In this document: piece after piece, positions 15,651 to 23,770 of the stretch | Layout of the letters: each line of letters begins with the position of its first letter | How positions within the stretch are numbered: the stretch's first letter is position 1 | Notes under the pieces: model-generated | What the model saw: the letters and a program-made list of their open reading frames with translations, nothing else | Told to the model about the DNA's origin: nothing | The model's database searches: none | Made by a program: the position numbers and the translations under genes | Assembly (NCBI GenBank): GCA_947489705.1 | Contig: CANLEQ010000011.1 | Span: 48,942-112,941 of the forward strand | Source of the DNA: an uncultured Paracoccaceae bacterium | GTDB taxonomy: Bacteria; Pseudomonadota; Alphaproteobacteria; Rhodobacterales; Rhodobacteraceae | Direction of reading: 5' to 3' | DNA: 64,000 bases

Positions 15651-16663
15651 GATCTGGTGTCCTCCCACTGCCAGCCATTGTTCTTCAGCAGGCCCAACAT
15701 CCGTTGGCGCCTTCGCGATAGTTCCTGGATGTCCTTCGAGAATTGATCCTGGGGCAACGTCGGTATCCCGAGATCGGCCAGGGCAATAAGGTCGGGGGCG
15801 GGGGGACCTTCCGGCCTCGCATGGATCAAGGCGGGAGGTGCCGTCTCCAGGAAGCTCTCGACTGAAGACCGGGCGGAGCGGATCACCGCACGGCTGGGCC
15901 GAAGCTCGGTCGGGATACCGAACCGGATGAGAGTGAGGGCGTCGTCAAAAAGGGAGGCCGCGACGGTCGGGGATTTCTCCGGCTGCGACGGATGGTAGTA
16001 TTGCAGGACAGGATAGGCGCGGTATTGCTCCGAAATTCGCGCCAACTGAGACGCGAGAGCGCTGAGCGGAAGGTCGAGATCTCGCAGATCCCGGCCATTC
16101 CAGCCGCTTTCAACAAGCTTTGCGGCGTTCCGTCCCAAGCCGCTCACCTGGCTCGCGAATGCCCTTTTCTGAACGACGGCCGTAATGATTGAAAGGATGT
16201 ATGTTATACCCAGCGTTGCGAGTAGCAGGCCGGTCATGTTCGTTAGAACAGCCATCAGCTGCCATGTGCCACCGTTCGGAGCGTAGTCCCCAAGACCGGC
16301 GGTAAAGAGCAGATAGCCGATGAAGTAGAAACGTGCCGGCCAATTCGCGGGCATCTTGGTGGTGCCGTGAAGGATCGACGCGTCGTCTGCGCTGAAGATC
16401 AGGGTCCAGCCCAGCCACAGCATCACGACCCAAAGCATGATGATCAGCGACAATACGAACGGGCCTACAAGGCTCAGTGCCCGGTGGCGACGCCCCGCGA
16501 CGGCGAGAGCTCCTCGCCAGATCCACTTCGCGAGCCGCGAGGAGATCGGTCCGGCGCTGCCGTCGACCCAGAGGGTCGTCGACAGCGCATCCATGAAAGC
16601 CATGACGACAAGCGCACCGCCAACCAGAATCAAGAGCAAACTCACACGGCGTCTCCGGCACAC
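15647..16663 (-). CDS. Two-TM potassium-channel-family protein with atypical filter
   Basis: This 338-residue membrane protein has an N-terminal hydrophobic helix (9-25), further segments around 66-90, a pore loop and a final membrane helix around 133-158 (LMAVLTNMTGLLLATLGITYILSI region). The selectivity-filter position reads TAGLGDYAPN (121-130) instead of TVGYGD. A cytoplasmic region of about 175 residues follows, rich in helices, without a recognisable RCK nucleotide fold. It is probably an ion channel of the bacterial Ion_trans_2 type, though ion selectivity is uncertain because of the GLGD filter. It overlaps the YetF-like gene by four bases at its end. Confidence 0.75.
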   Translation of the reverse strand: MCRRRRVSLLLILVGGALVVMAFMDALSTTLWVDGSAGPISSRLAKWIWRGALAVAGRRHRALSLVGPFVLSLIIMLWVVMLWLGWTLIFSADDASILHGTTKMPANWPARFYFIGYLLFTAGLGDYAPNGGTWQLMAVLTNMTGLLLATLGITYILSIITAVVQKRAFASQVSGLGRNAAKLVESGWNGRDLRDLDLPLSALASQLARISEQYRAYPVLQYYHPSQPEKSPTVAASLFDDALTLIRFGIPTELRPSRAVIRSARSSVESFLETAPPALIHARPEGPPAPDLIALADLGIPTLPQDQFSKDIQELSRRRQRMLGLLKNNGWQWEDTRS

Positions 16664-16868
16664 ATATCCTGGCTCGAACGCTTGAAAACTTCACGTATGA
16701 GTACCGGATCACTTGTAGAGGCGAACCGTGCAAGCACTACGGGAAGCCTGTCCCCGGAGGCGCCAGAAAGTATACGCCACTCCTGCACGTCGCCTCCAAT
16801 GGTCGGTATGCGCTTCGTTTCCTTCAACTTCGTTCAGCCCCGTCCGCCGGTGACTGCCCGTAGCTCAT

Positions 16869-17594
16869 TTACACCTTCGACGAATTAGGATCCGTCGTGG
16901 TGGTGCTGGTCGAGGTTCCCGCGGACCCGGACTGCGTTCCGCTTCCAGGCTTCGATACGCTGGATGCCGGTTCCCCGGTCCGTACAGGACTGCTCGTCGG
17001 AGCCACTGCCGGTGTAGCTACTCTGGAAGCTTCGGTGCTCGCGCGTGTTGTGCTTGGACTGCCGGAAGTTCCGGCAGAGCTCGACGACGCTTCAGCCGGA
17101 ATGGCCGACGTGCTTGTTGCCGGCGAGGATGTTCCCCCGACCGCTTTCGGTCCGACCCCCGAGCGCTCTGGAGTGGACGAAGGAGTTTGCGACGGCGCAG
17201 CCCACGGGTCCGGCCGCGCATCTGAGCCCGTCGGTCCCTGCGCGCTGGTTTCGTCGAAATCGCCAGCCGCGAGACGTCTGCGTGTCTCGGAATCATCCCG
17301 CCGGTCGTTGTCGCGGTAGTTATCGTCTCTGGAGGCTCGATCCACATTCGAAGGCCCGAACATGATCCAGGCCATACCGATGGCAACGAGGCCGACCGCG
17401 AGCGGCTTTTCCTTGAAAACACTGCCTACGGTCTGGCCGTACTCGCTACGGTGATCACGCAGATACCGGCCGGCATAGGTCCAGGCGCCCTCGAGTGTCA
17501 TCCGATCGAGCGCTTCGTCGATCGTGCCGCGCAGGTCATCACGCTTGCGCTCAAGGTCGCGCTCGATCTCGCGAGAAGATCTATCATCGGTCAT
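16869..17594 (-). CDS. DUF3618 domain protein (second stress cassette)
   Basis: The 241-residue protein begins MTDDRSSREIERDLERKRDD, the DUF3618 start. It has a hydrophobic segment at about 65-80 (PLAVGLVAIGMAWIMFG) and then a long low-complexity tail rich in Ser, Thr, Pro and Gly (about 120-241), presumably disordered. Compared with the paralogue at 8179 it lacks the coiled-coil half. The ATG at 17594 is chosen for its upstream GAAGGAAA; it overlaps the holin-like gene by 11 bases. The gene order here is yihY, holin-like, DUF3618, under an EcfG-type promoter at 18031-18055. Confidence 0.75.
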   Translation of the reverse strand: MTDDRSSREIERDLERKRDDLRGTIDEALDRMTLEGAWTYAGRYLRDHRSEYGQTVGSVFKEKPLAVGLVAIGMAWIMFGPSNVDRASRDDNYRDNDRRDDSETRRRLAAGDFDETSAQGPTGSDARPDPWAAPSQTPSSTPERSGVGPKAVGGTSSPATSTSAIPAEASSSSAGTSGSPSTTRASTEASRVATPAVAPTSSPVRTGEPASSVSKPGSGTQSGSAGTSTSTTTTDPNSSKV

Positions 17595-18000
17595 GGGTAG
17601 TTTCCTTCGTTGCTTGGACATCGCGCTGGACGTTCTTTACGGTACGGGTGGGGGCGAGGCTGGTCGACGTGAGCTTGTTCTTGCCCGTCAGCGCCATGAT
17701 GCCGCCAATGATCAGAAAGGCGCCGCCGACGATCAGGGCCGCCCAACCCGCGTTTATGTCGAGTTCGGCAATCCCCTGCACCAGAGCCGCCGCAAGCACG
17801 TTCAGCGCGACGAGAAAGAGGACAACAGCGGCAACGAGCAGGCCGATCGCGATCACGGCCCTCTTGAGATTCTCCTGAACCTCGGCGCGAGCCAGATCCA
17901 GCTCTCCTCGGAAAAGCGCTATGATCTGCGAGAACGCATCGCCGATCAGCCCGACCGTGCTGGTATCGGACAACCGCCCGCGTGTTGTTTCGTCTGCCAT
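17584..18000 (-). CDS. Holin-like (YqjE-type) membrane protein (second stress cassette)
   Basis: The 138-residue protein has the same architecture as the one at 7734: an N-terminal amphipathic helix (GDAFSQIIALFRGELDLARA), two membrane segments (about 50-73 and 82-108), and the tail LAPTRTVKNVQRD. The start at 18000 follows GGAGATCTGAG. It is the first gene after a perfect GGAAC-N16-CGTT promoter, so it and the overlapping DUF3618 gene should be induced by the alphaproteobacterial general stress sigma factor EcfG. The biochemical role is unknown; membrane organisation or integrity is inferred from the family. Confidence 0.78.
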   Translation of the reverse strand: MADETTRGRLSDTSTVGLIGDAFSQIIALFRGELDLARAEVQENLKRAVIAIGLLVAAVVLFLVALNVLAAALVQGIAELDINAGWAALIVGGAFLIIGGIMALTGKNKLTSTSLAPTRTVKNVQRDVQATKETTHDR

Positions 18001-18030
18001 CTCAGATCTCCATTTGTGCATTTAACGCCA

Positions 18031-18055
18031 AACGGCATTGCATCTCACTTGTTCC
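18031..18055 (-). promoter_or_regulatory. EcfG-type general stress promoter
   Basis: On the minus strand the sequence is GGAAC (18055-18051), 16 bases, CGTT (18034-18031), an exact match to the alphaproteobacterial EcfG consensus. The -10 element is 30 bases upstream of the ATG at 18000. It places the holin-like and DUF3618 genes in the general stress regulon. Confidence 0.8.
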
Positions 18056-18084
18056 GCCGTCCGAACTCCCGCGAAAGGGCGCTC

Positions 18085-19038
18085 TCATGGGGTCCGCCCG
18101 ACCGTGTCCGCTTTTGAGGCTCCTCGATCACCCTTCGGGCGGGGGGCTCCGGTGGTCGTATCCTCGACCGTCTGGTGCTCCATCTCCGAATTGAGTTCGG
18201 CACCCAACAATACGATGAAGGCGGATAGCCACAGCCATGTCAGAAGGATGATTATGCCGCCCAAGGCGCCGTACGACTCGTTGTAGCTGCCGAAGTTGCG
18301 GACATAGATCGAAAAGGCAATCGAGCCGATCAGCCAGACGATTGTCGCGACGACCGCGCCGACGCTGACCCATCGCCATTGCGGTTCTTCGCGGGAGGGA
18401 CCGTAGCGGTAGACCACCGCCAAGCCAAACATCGTCAGGATCGCCAGAATGGGCCAGCGCCCATAGGTGACAACGGCCTGCAAACCTTGCGAAAGACCCA
18501 TCGATCCAAGCAGCGCGGGTGCTGCCAGCGTCGCGGCAAACGCGATCAGAACACCGAGGATCAAGAACAGCGTTAGTGCCAGCGCAGTGACATTCAAGGC
18601 AATGAAACCGCGATCCTCCTGTTCGTCGTAGGCGATGTTCATGCCCTCCATCAGGCTCTTCATGCCTTTGGACGCGCTATAGAGCGATATTATGATTCCA
18701 CCGGCCGCGGCGAAACCGATTCCTGCTCCCGCGCCCGACGCGACCTTCTGGGCCTGACCCTCGATGATTTCAGCTGCATTTTGCGGCAGGACGCTGGCGA
18801 CGGACGCAAGCTGCTGCTCGATCGCAGCGGGGTCAAGGATCAGCCCCGCGATGGAAATCAGCGCCGCGATCGCGGGAAAAACCGCAAGAAGACCGAAGAA
18901 AGCCACTCCCGCGGAGACGATGGAAACGTGGTCCACCGTCAACTCGTTCTTCACACGTAGGAGGATATCCCGCCATCCTGATCGCGGGATTTCCTTGGGT
19001 CGGTTGGAGTGGCGACCTCGGTTCGATCTGTTTGCCAT
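18085..19038 (-). CDS. yihY: YihY/BrkB-family inner-membrane protein
   Basis: The 317-residue protein has the six-helix YihY (formerly ribonuclease BN/BrkB) fold: a first membrane helix with VSAGVAFFGLLAVFPAIAAL, later helices around 165-190, 205-225, 240-265 and 275-300, and the conserved YGALGGIIILLTWLWLSAFI near the end followed by GAELNSEMEHQ. The function is unsettled; roles in envelope function or transport have been proposed. The start at 19038 begins a short basic N-terminus; a longer frame up to 19167 lacks family similarity. A decayed homologue ends the other cassette at 9338-9510. It lies immediately upstream of the EcfG-driven pair, oriented the same way. Confidence 0.82.
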   Translation of the reverse strand: MANRSNRGRHSNRPKEIPRSGWRDILLRVKNELTVDHVSIVSAGVAFFGLLAVFPAIAALISIAGLILDPAAIEQQLASVASVLPQNAAEIIEGQAQKVASGAGAGIGFAAAGGIIISLYSASKGMKSLMEGMNIAYDEQEDRGFIALNVTALALTLFLILGVLIAFAATLAAPALLGSMGLSQGLQAVVTYGRWPILAILTMFGLAVVYRYGPSREEPQWRWVSVGAVVATIVWLIGSIAFSIYVRNFGSYNESYGALGGIIILLTWLWLSAFIVLLGAELNSEMEHQTVEDTTTGAPRPKGDRGASKADTVGRTP

Positions 19039-19374
19039 GCGTGAACTCTCTTGATTGTCTGAGCGGGCAACACCGGATCGGGGAGGAAGTTGCACGCCTG
19101 GATCGGCCCGGTCACGCATGGAAGGCGTGGCCGGTGAGGAACGTGCAGGATCGCTTGGTGTCGACATGTGCTCAACCTGCCCTCTGCCGACAAGCCAGAG
19201 GCACCCACGATTCCCGTGAAAGTCGGAGGTTTTTCGACGTGGTCCGCGGCGTGACGACGGCCTTCTGTGCGGGGGCGGCCTCCGTTGGAAAACCTGACAA
19301 GGAGGAAGCCGCGGGGGTCTGATCGTGTCCTATGGGGGAAAGCGGCACTGATCCTGCCCCGAAAAAGTGGAAGG
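19039..19374. other. Intergenic region upstream of yihY
   Basis: No convincing gene. A weak AACA-N16-GTTGC sequence about 30 bases upstream of yihY is two mismatches from the reversed EcfG consensus. The distal part (19327-19374) is already the outer end of an IS3-type fragment, with CCCCTTCCACTTTTTCGGGG on the minus strand. Confidence 0.4.
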
Positions 19375-19500
19375 GGTCAGGCCGCCATGCGCTCCATGTC
19401 GGCCGATGATCGGTAGCCTATCGCGGAATGCAGACGGCGTGAATTGTAGAGGCCTTCGATGTAGGCGAACAGATCTCGGCGCGCTCCGTCCCTTGTATCG
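19375..19500 (-). pseudogene. IS3-family orfB C-terminal fragment
   Basis: Minus-strand translation gives RRDLFAYIEGLYNSRRLHSA and IGYRSSADMERMAA-stop, the conserved end of IS3-family transposases (the YNSRRLHSAIGY motif follows the catalytic Glu). Only about 40 codons remain. It is joined on its 5' side to an IS110 fragment. Confidence 0.65.
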
Positions 19501-19752
19501 TAGACACGGTGGTGAACGCGCCGGAAGCCCTGCCTCGTGGAAACACGCATGGGAGATACGATGATAGCGCCCCGTCGTTTCCATCACGACCAGTTCGGGT
19601 AAAACCGTCAGGCATCGCTTCCGGAGCCGCCGGATACCCGCCGGGTTATTGTCGACGCGGAACCGCTCCCCGTCGGGATGTACGAACACGTCCAGCCAAC
19701 CTTTGCTGACGTCGATGCCGACGATTACGCCGGTCTGTCGACATCCTTGAGG
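19500..19752 (-). pseudogene. IS110-family transposase N-terminal fragment
   Basis: Minus-strand translation gives VGIDVSKGWLDVFVHPDGER, then NNPAGIRRLRKRC and VVMETTGRYHR. This is the start of the RuvC-like DEDD domain of IS110 transposases, with the first catalytic Asp in GIDVSK and Glu in METTG. It breaks off into the IS3 fragment after about 80 codons, so it is inactive. Confidence 0.65.
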
Positions 19753-20002
19753 TAGTGCCTTTTCCTCTTATGCGGGGCATCGTGGACTCCCCTCCATTTG
19801 TTCAGGCCCAAAACCGAAGTCGGGGATCGACCCTTTCCCACGGCCCTGAGAGACCCAGGGGGCGACGGTCCGATCCCCGCCCGAGGTTTCCCACAGTCCG
19901 GTCACCTCAGGGAGACGGTCCGCGTGGAGCGGACGTCCCTCGGGAAAGATACAAGGCGGCCTCTTTTCGTGTGGACTCAAACCCCACCGAAAGGAGCCGG
20001 TC
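19753..20002. other. Leader region of the VPLPA-CTERM gene
   Basis: No gene is seen. The sequence is rich in GGTCC/GGACC-type short repeats (for example GACGGTCCGATCC, GAGACGGTCCGCG, GAGCGGACGTCC) that could fold, and ends with a strong ribosome site AAAGGAG six bases before the ATG at 20003. Confidence 0.35.
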
Positions 20003-20365
20003 ATGGCCGACAAGACCCTCGTCCACACCAAGCGCATATCGCCGAAGGAAATCCGCGAGCTCGATGTCCACTACAGCTTGTCCTTCGACCTCTCGAACGA
20101 TGCGATCTTCTTCAGCCCTGTTTTGGGCAATTCCTATACATCCGAAGATATCTTCCCGCTCGATCTGCGCGAATACGTCATCCACGGTCTGATCGTTCCC
20201 GGCGGCGTGAACGAGGACCTGCCCGAGGGTGGCTACCTCGCCACTCTGCCTGTCGCTGCCGCGGAGATCGCGATGGTGGCACCTGTACCGCTCCCGGCTG
20301 CGGGCCTGCTGCTGTTCGGAGGCCTTGGCGCTTTCGGCATCGCCCGGCGTTTCCGCAAGGCCTGA
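20003..20365 (+). CDS. Short VPLPA-CTERM-tailed protein without signal peptide
   Basis: This 120-residue protein ends with a textbook VPLPA-CTERM sorting signal: VPLPA at 95-99, a hydrophobic helix (AGLLLFGGLGAFGIA) and a basic tail RRFRKA. In Rhodobacterales such tails are recognised by exosortase-type systems at the membrane. Unusually, the N-terminus (MADKTLVHTKRISPKEIREL) is hydrophilic and not a signal peptide, and no better upstream start exists because AAAGGAG is placed ideally for 20003. The soluble part (about 20-80) is short, acidic and unrecognised. It may be a fusion in which the tail has been captured, or an atypical substrate. A hairpin follows 45 bases downstream. Confidence 0.7.
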   Translation: MADKTLVHTKRISPKEIRELDVHYSLSFDLSNDAIFFSPVLGNSYTSEDIFPLDLREYVIHGLIVPGGVNEDLPEGGYLATLPVAAAEIAMVAPVPLPAAGLLLFGGLGAFGIARRFRKA

Positions 20366-20410
20366 CCCCCGGTCCCTAAGGTTCGGTGCGGCTTGCACCG
20401 TAGAGAATAT

Positions 20411-20435
20411 CGCGCCCCCATTTTTTGGGGGCGCG
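20411..20435 (+). terminator. Strong hairpin after VPLPA-CTERM gene
   Basis: CGCGCCCCC (20411-20419) and GGGGGCGCG (20427-20435) form a perfect nine-pair stem around the loop ATTTTTT. The T-run is in the loop rather than after the stem, so its efficiency is uncertain. It separates two convergent genes. Confidence 0.55.
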
Positions 20436-20517
20436 GACATGATCCAAGCCAGGGATCTATGCCTCGCCACATCGGGACCTTGCAGAAAGCTCCCGGCGCC
20501 CGAAGAACCTGGTCTCT

Positions 20518-21585
20518 TCATTCGGATACGTGCTTCGACTCTGGATCGAACGCATCGCATGCGGCGGTGAGGCCGGTGTCGTGGGTGGGGAAGTCGAGCC
20601 GCACCATCGCACCACCCTCATGGGTCACGGCAAGCCTTCCGTTCAGCTGTTCCGCGAATTGCCGCGCGATCATGAGACCGAAGCTCTGCGTGGTGGCGAG
20701 ATCGAAGTCGGGTGGAAAGCCCGGGCCGTCGTCGGAGACCTCAAGGCGCGCCGTGCTGCCCTGACGGGTGAGCTTGACCTGCAGCGTAAGGTGCCCCTGC
20801 GGCAACAGCGCGTGCTCGATCGCATTGGAGACGAGTTCGGTCGCAATGAGTGCGAACGGCATCGACTGGTCGGCCGACATGGCCGCATCCTCGGCCGAAA
20901 CGCTCAGCGAAACGCGTTCCGCGGCGCCGCTCGCATCGACCACGTCGGGCAGGATGCGGCGTAAAAGATCGCCGGCCCCGACCGATTGCCTCGTAGGATC
21001 GTGCAGCGCGCGCTGCACGCGCGCGACGACGGCGAGGCGCGCCGAAGCGACATCGAGCGCCTGCCGCGCCGCCGGATCGCCGACACTGCGCCGCTGAAAC
21101 TTCAGCATGCTGGAGATGACTTGAAGGTTGTTCGACACCCGGTGCTGCAATTCCGAGAACATGAGGTCGCTCGATTTTGCCAGATGTGCGGAGCGGGTCC
21201 GTTCTTCCGCAAGCCGGGTGAGAACCTGACTGGTCGCGTGGATCAGAACGATGTCGACCACGACGACAAAGATGTAGAGGCCGAGCGCGATCGCGGAAGC
21301 GCTCGTCAGTGCAAACGACAATTCGGGATCGATGAAAACATACCACGCGGCCATCCCGCACAGCGTCGCAAGGACGAGTCCTGACGCCACCCCGGCGAAG
21401 AAGGTGGTGACCACGACGGCTGGAAAAAACGTCAGATAGGGAAAGCCCGCAGGCAGGCTGTCGTGAAGTTCGTAGCGCAAGAGAAAGGAGATGACGAACG
21501 CGGCCAGGACGAACAGGGACTTGAAGCCGAGCGAGCGCCGTGTGACCGCCCAGATTGCGAGCTTGCCCTGGGTCGCTCCAAGCAT
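20518..21585 (-). CDS. Membrane sensor histidine kinase (DUF4118-like sensor, HisKA_2 core)
   Basis: The 355-residue protein has about four closely spaced N-terminal membrane helices (23-40, 50-65, 66-84 and 95-117) resembling the DUF4118 sensor module. A short linker leads to a HisKA_2 domain with the phospho-acceptor H148 in SELQHRVSNNLQVI. The ATPase domain has N254 in ELVSNAIEHAL and the G box DDGPGF. HisKA_2/HWE-type kinases usually signal to stand-alone receivers. No response regulator lies next to it. It is convergent with the VPLPA-CTERM gene, with the 20411-20435 hairpin between them. Confidence 0.83.
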   Translation of the reverse strand: MLGATQGKLAIWAVTRRSLGFKSLFVLAAFVISFLLRYELHDSLPAGFPYLTFFPAVVVTTFFAGVASGLVLATLCGMAAWYVFIDPELSFALTSASAIALGLYIFVVVVDIVLIHATSQVLTRLAEERTRSAHLAKSSDLMFSELQHRVSNNLQVISSMLKFQRRSVGDPAARQALDVASARLAVVARVQRALHDPTRQSVGAGDLLRRILPDVVDASGAAERVSLSVSAEDAAMSADQSMPFALIATELVSNAIEHALLPQGHLTLQVKLTRQGSTARLEVSDDGPGFPPDFDLATTQSFGLMIARQFAEQLNGRLAVTHEGGAMVRLDFPTHDTGLTAACDAFDPESKHVSE

Positions 21586-22404
21586 CGTCTTTTCCTTTCT
21601 TCTTGGCCAAAGCCAGCGTCCCCCGACTGACGAGCAACTGCCTCCGGCGAGCAGGACTACCTGATGTTCGGAGGGCTATCCATCCGGTTGGTGCGACCGC
21701 AGGTCTTATGGGAAATTAAGTGTCGCAAATTCAATCCCGCGCCGGGATACGCCGAAAGAAAACGCAGACTGGTTCTATTATTCCACGCGCTGCACGCGTC
21801 GACCGTACGAACCTGCGCCGTGAACAGAGTACACTGGTCGCGCTTCCTGCGCCAATTCCGCCTGGGGCGCCGTGTGTACTCGGGCGCTTCGCATTGAAGG
21901 ATGCGACCAATGGGTTGAGCACCGCCAGGACTTTCCATTTGGAACCCGCTCTTAACGATTGCCGACATACGAGAGACTTAGGTTGCGACTAGGCAGCCGA
22001 AGGCGCCGGGTCCAAACCCCGAGTAACGAGTACCGCTGTATCGGATCCGGCGCCGATCACTGAAGCATGGCGGCCAGACTTGGTCATTTCCTTCCGAGGT
22101 TGCGGAGCGTTGTTGCACTTTTTCAGCGGGAATTTCTTGTCTGGCAACCGATCCAAGTGCGTTACTATATAACATAATACAAACTATCGGACTCGCGTCT
22201 TCGGCCGGGCTTACTTAGCAAGAAAGGCATAATTCATATTCCAAAACAGATGGTTGTACGGAATAACGAAAGCGCGCTGCTAGCCTGCCCTCGATCTGGA
22301 TGGCGCCGGAAACTGGCGTTCTGGCGTGATGCGAAGATGCCAATCGAAGAGATCGCCGGAACGTAGTGCCACGGCTGTCTCCCTGCCGAGCCCCGCACTT
22401 CTGC
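21586..22404. other. Long region without a recognisable gene
   Basis: Short frames occur on both strands but none has a ribosome site, plausible composition or family similarity. An A+T-rich patch at 22155-22185 (ACTATATAACATAATACAAA) resembles one at 54398-54415 ahead of the related downstream block and may belong to the duplicated segment. From about 22336 the sequence is clearly homologous to 54532 onward. Confidence 0.4.
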
Positions 22405-22659
22405 TCAGCGCAGCAGCCGTTCGAGATACCGGGTTGCCGTGTCGGGCTGATGATGGATCTTGAGGCGCAGCTCAACGCCACGGACGACATTCCAGGCCCG
22501 CTCTGTCTCGGTGCTGTCCCAGCCGGTCCTGTTCATCAAGTCGAACGCCCGGTCTTTGGCCTCAAGGAAGCTGTCGGCGCCATGCTCGGCTAAGAGCGCG
22601 CCAACCTCGCGCCGGATCTGCGCACGTTCTTCAATGTAGGATCGGACAAAATCGAGCAT
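22405..22659 (-). CDS. Conserved small hypothetical protein (copy A)
   Basis: I do not recognise a family. The 84-residue protein is predicted soluble and largely helical (MLDFVRSYIEERAQIRREVG), with a conserved TGWDSTETERAWNVVRGVEL centre and a basic C-terminus. Its paralogue at 54601-54855 differs at only five positions while synonymous changes occur, which supports a real, selected protein. It is divergent from the H-NS gene across about 330 bases that probably hold both promoters. Confidence 0.65.
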   Translation of the reverse strand: MLDFVRSYIEERAQIRREVGALLAEHGADSFLEAKDRAFDLMNRTGWDSTETERAWNVVRGVELRLKIHHQPDTATRYLERLLR

Positions 22660-22992
22660 CGCGAATGGATCGCAAAAATATCCGACCGCCTCTTGGCGCG
22701 ATCGTGGCGAAAGCGGGAAACATCCCGACGATCCGTCTGATCTCGTTAACCCGCCTGATCACAGCGATCAGCGTCTTCTTGTCTTAGCTGCGCTGAAACA
22801 GCTATTCCTGGCTTATAATTGCAGTGCGCGAGTCGCTGGTGTGGATCCCGAGCGCGAACATTACCAGGATGGGTACCTGCCCCTCGCCTGATGAGAAACG
22901 TGCATTATCTCCTTGCGAAGAAGCGCTTTTTCTAGAAGTCGCTAGATCCCAACCCATGGCCTGTTTGTGCCTCCCAGAAGAAACGGACCACG
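22660..22992. other. Divergent promoter region of the H-NS block (copy A)
   Basis: No gene. The region is conserved in copy B (54856-55109 plus 56491-56577), where an IS256-family element has split it at the ATCTCCTT sequence equivalent to 22908-22915. Short inverted motifs (GCGAAGAAGCGC and TTCTAGAAG near 22917-22940) are candidates for regulator binding. Confidence 0.45.
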
Positions 22993-23322
22993 ATGGCAGA
23001 TATCGATCTGAGCAGCCTGACACTCGACGAGCTGAAGAAGCTCCAGAAGGATGTGAACAAAGCGGTCGAGACCTACGAAGACCGCCGGAAGCAAGAGGCC
23101 AGAGCCGCGGTGGAGGCCAAGGCTCGTGAGATGGGTTTCTCGCTTTCGGAACTGACGGACGGATCGGGCAAGAAGGGGAAAACGCCGAACCCGCCGAAAT
23201 TCCGGCATCCCGAGAACCCCTCCCTGACCTGGAGCGGCCGCGGTCGTCAGCCGGCCTGGATCAAGGAGGCTCTCGAGAACGGAACGTCTCTCGACGATTT
23301 CCTCATCGAGCCCAAGAGCTGA
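22993..23322 (+). CDS. H-NS-family histone-like nucleoid protein (copy A)
   Basis: This 109-residue protein has the HvrA/H-NS layout: an N-terminal coiled-coil oligomerisation region (LSSLTLDELKKLQKDVNKAV, extended to about residue 45), a linker, and the C-terminal DNA-binding motif region RHPENPSLTWSGRGRQPAWI (about 74-93). It should bind A+T-rich, often foreign, DNA and silence or modulate transcription, which suits an island rich in transferred genes. A near-identical paralogue is at 56578. The WGR protein gene follows 69 bases downstream. Confidence 0.86.
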   Translation: MADIDLSSLTLDELKKLQKDVNKAVETYEDRRKQEARAAVEAKAREMGFSLSELTDGSGKKGKTPNPPKFRHPENPSLTWSGRGRQPAWIKEALENGTSLDDFLIEPKS

Positions 23323-23391
23323 TCCGACGGGACGCTTGACGGAACGCCTTCGTGCCATGCCAATGGCATGCAGATCATTGGAGGATGCACG

Positions 23392-23652
23392 ATGTCTTCA
23401 GCCGATGAACAGGGCGAGATCTTCCCGACCCACCTGACGCTCCGTCGGATCGATCTCGAGCGGAACATGCGGCGCTTCTACCTAATGCAGGTGCAGCTCG
23501 ACCTCTTCGGCGGCGCGAGCCTGATCCGGGAATGGGGCCGCATCGGCACTCGTGGCCGCGTTCTCGTCGAGCATCACCCGGACGAGGGCGGAGCGGTCAC
23601 GTCCCTGCCGAGCATGGCCCGCAGCAAGGCACGGCGCGGCTACGGCACCTGA
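23392..23652 (+). CDS. WGR-domain protein (copy A)
   Basis: The 86-residue protein is essentially a single WGR domain (LRRIDLERNMRRFYLMQVQ, then the signature SLIREWGRIGTRGRV around 48-62). WGR domains occur in PARP-like and MolR-like proteins and are thought to bind nucleic acid. The ATG at 23392 follows GGAGG with a seven-base spacing. It lies just downstream of H-NS copy A, and the pair is kept in copy B, so a joint role in DNA binding or nucleoid function is possible. No catalytic domain is attached. Confidence 0.8.
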   Translation: MSSADEQGEIFPTHLTLRRIDLERNMRRFYLMQVQLDLFGGASLIREWGRIGTRGRVLVEHHPDEGGAVTSLPSMARSKARRGYGT

Positions 23653-23770
23653 CGCGCCCTGCCAAACAGAAGCGGCGTACCGCGACCCTTCGCGAAAGGC
23701 GCCTTGTGTAAAAAGTCGAATGACGAGGGCATTTGCTTGCACTGCCCTTCGCCGCCCGGCATCGTCGGCC

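Larger units (their letters stand above)
22336..23660 (+). repeat. Segmental duplication, copy A (hypothetical / H-NS / WGR block)
   Basis: About 1.3 kb is repeated at 54532-57262, where it is interrupted by an IS256-family element. Gene content and order are the same: a minus-strand 84-residue protein, then plus-strand H-NS and WGR genes, with well-conserved intergenic sequence. Protein identity is high (for example 79 of 84 residues in the first protein) while the flanks differ completely, so the copies are an old duplication or were acquired separately from relatives. Confidence 0.85.

Noticed and set aside
16642..16827. Small minus-strand ORF overlapping the channel gene start
   Set aside because: 60 codons, no ribosome site and no recognisable feature; it could act as a leader peptide, but there is nothing to support that.
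21657..21968. 103-codon minus-strand ORF in the gap before the H-NS block
   Set aside because: Composition is unlike a folded protein, there is no ribosome site, and no conservation in the related segment near 54300-54500.
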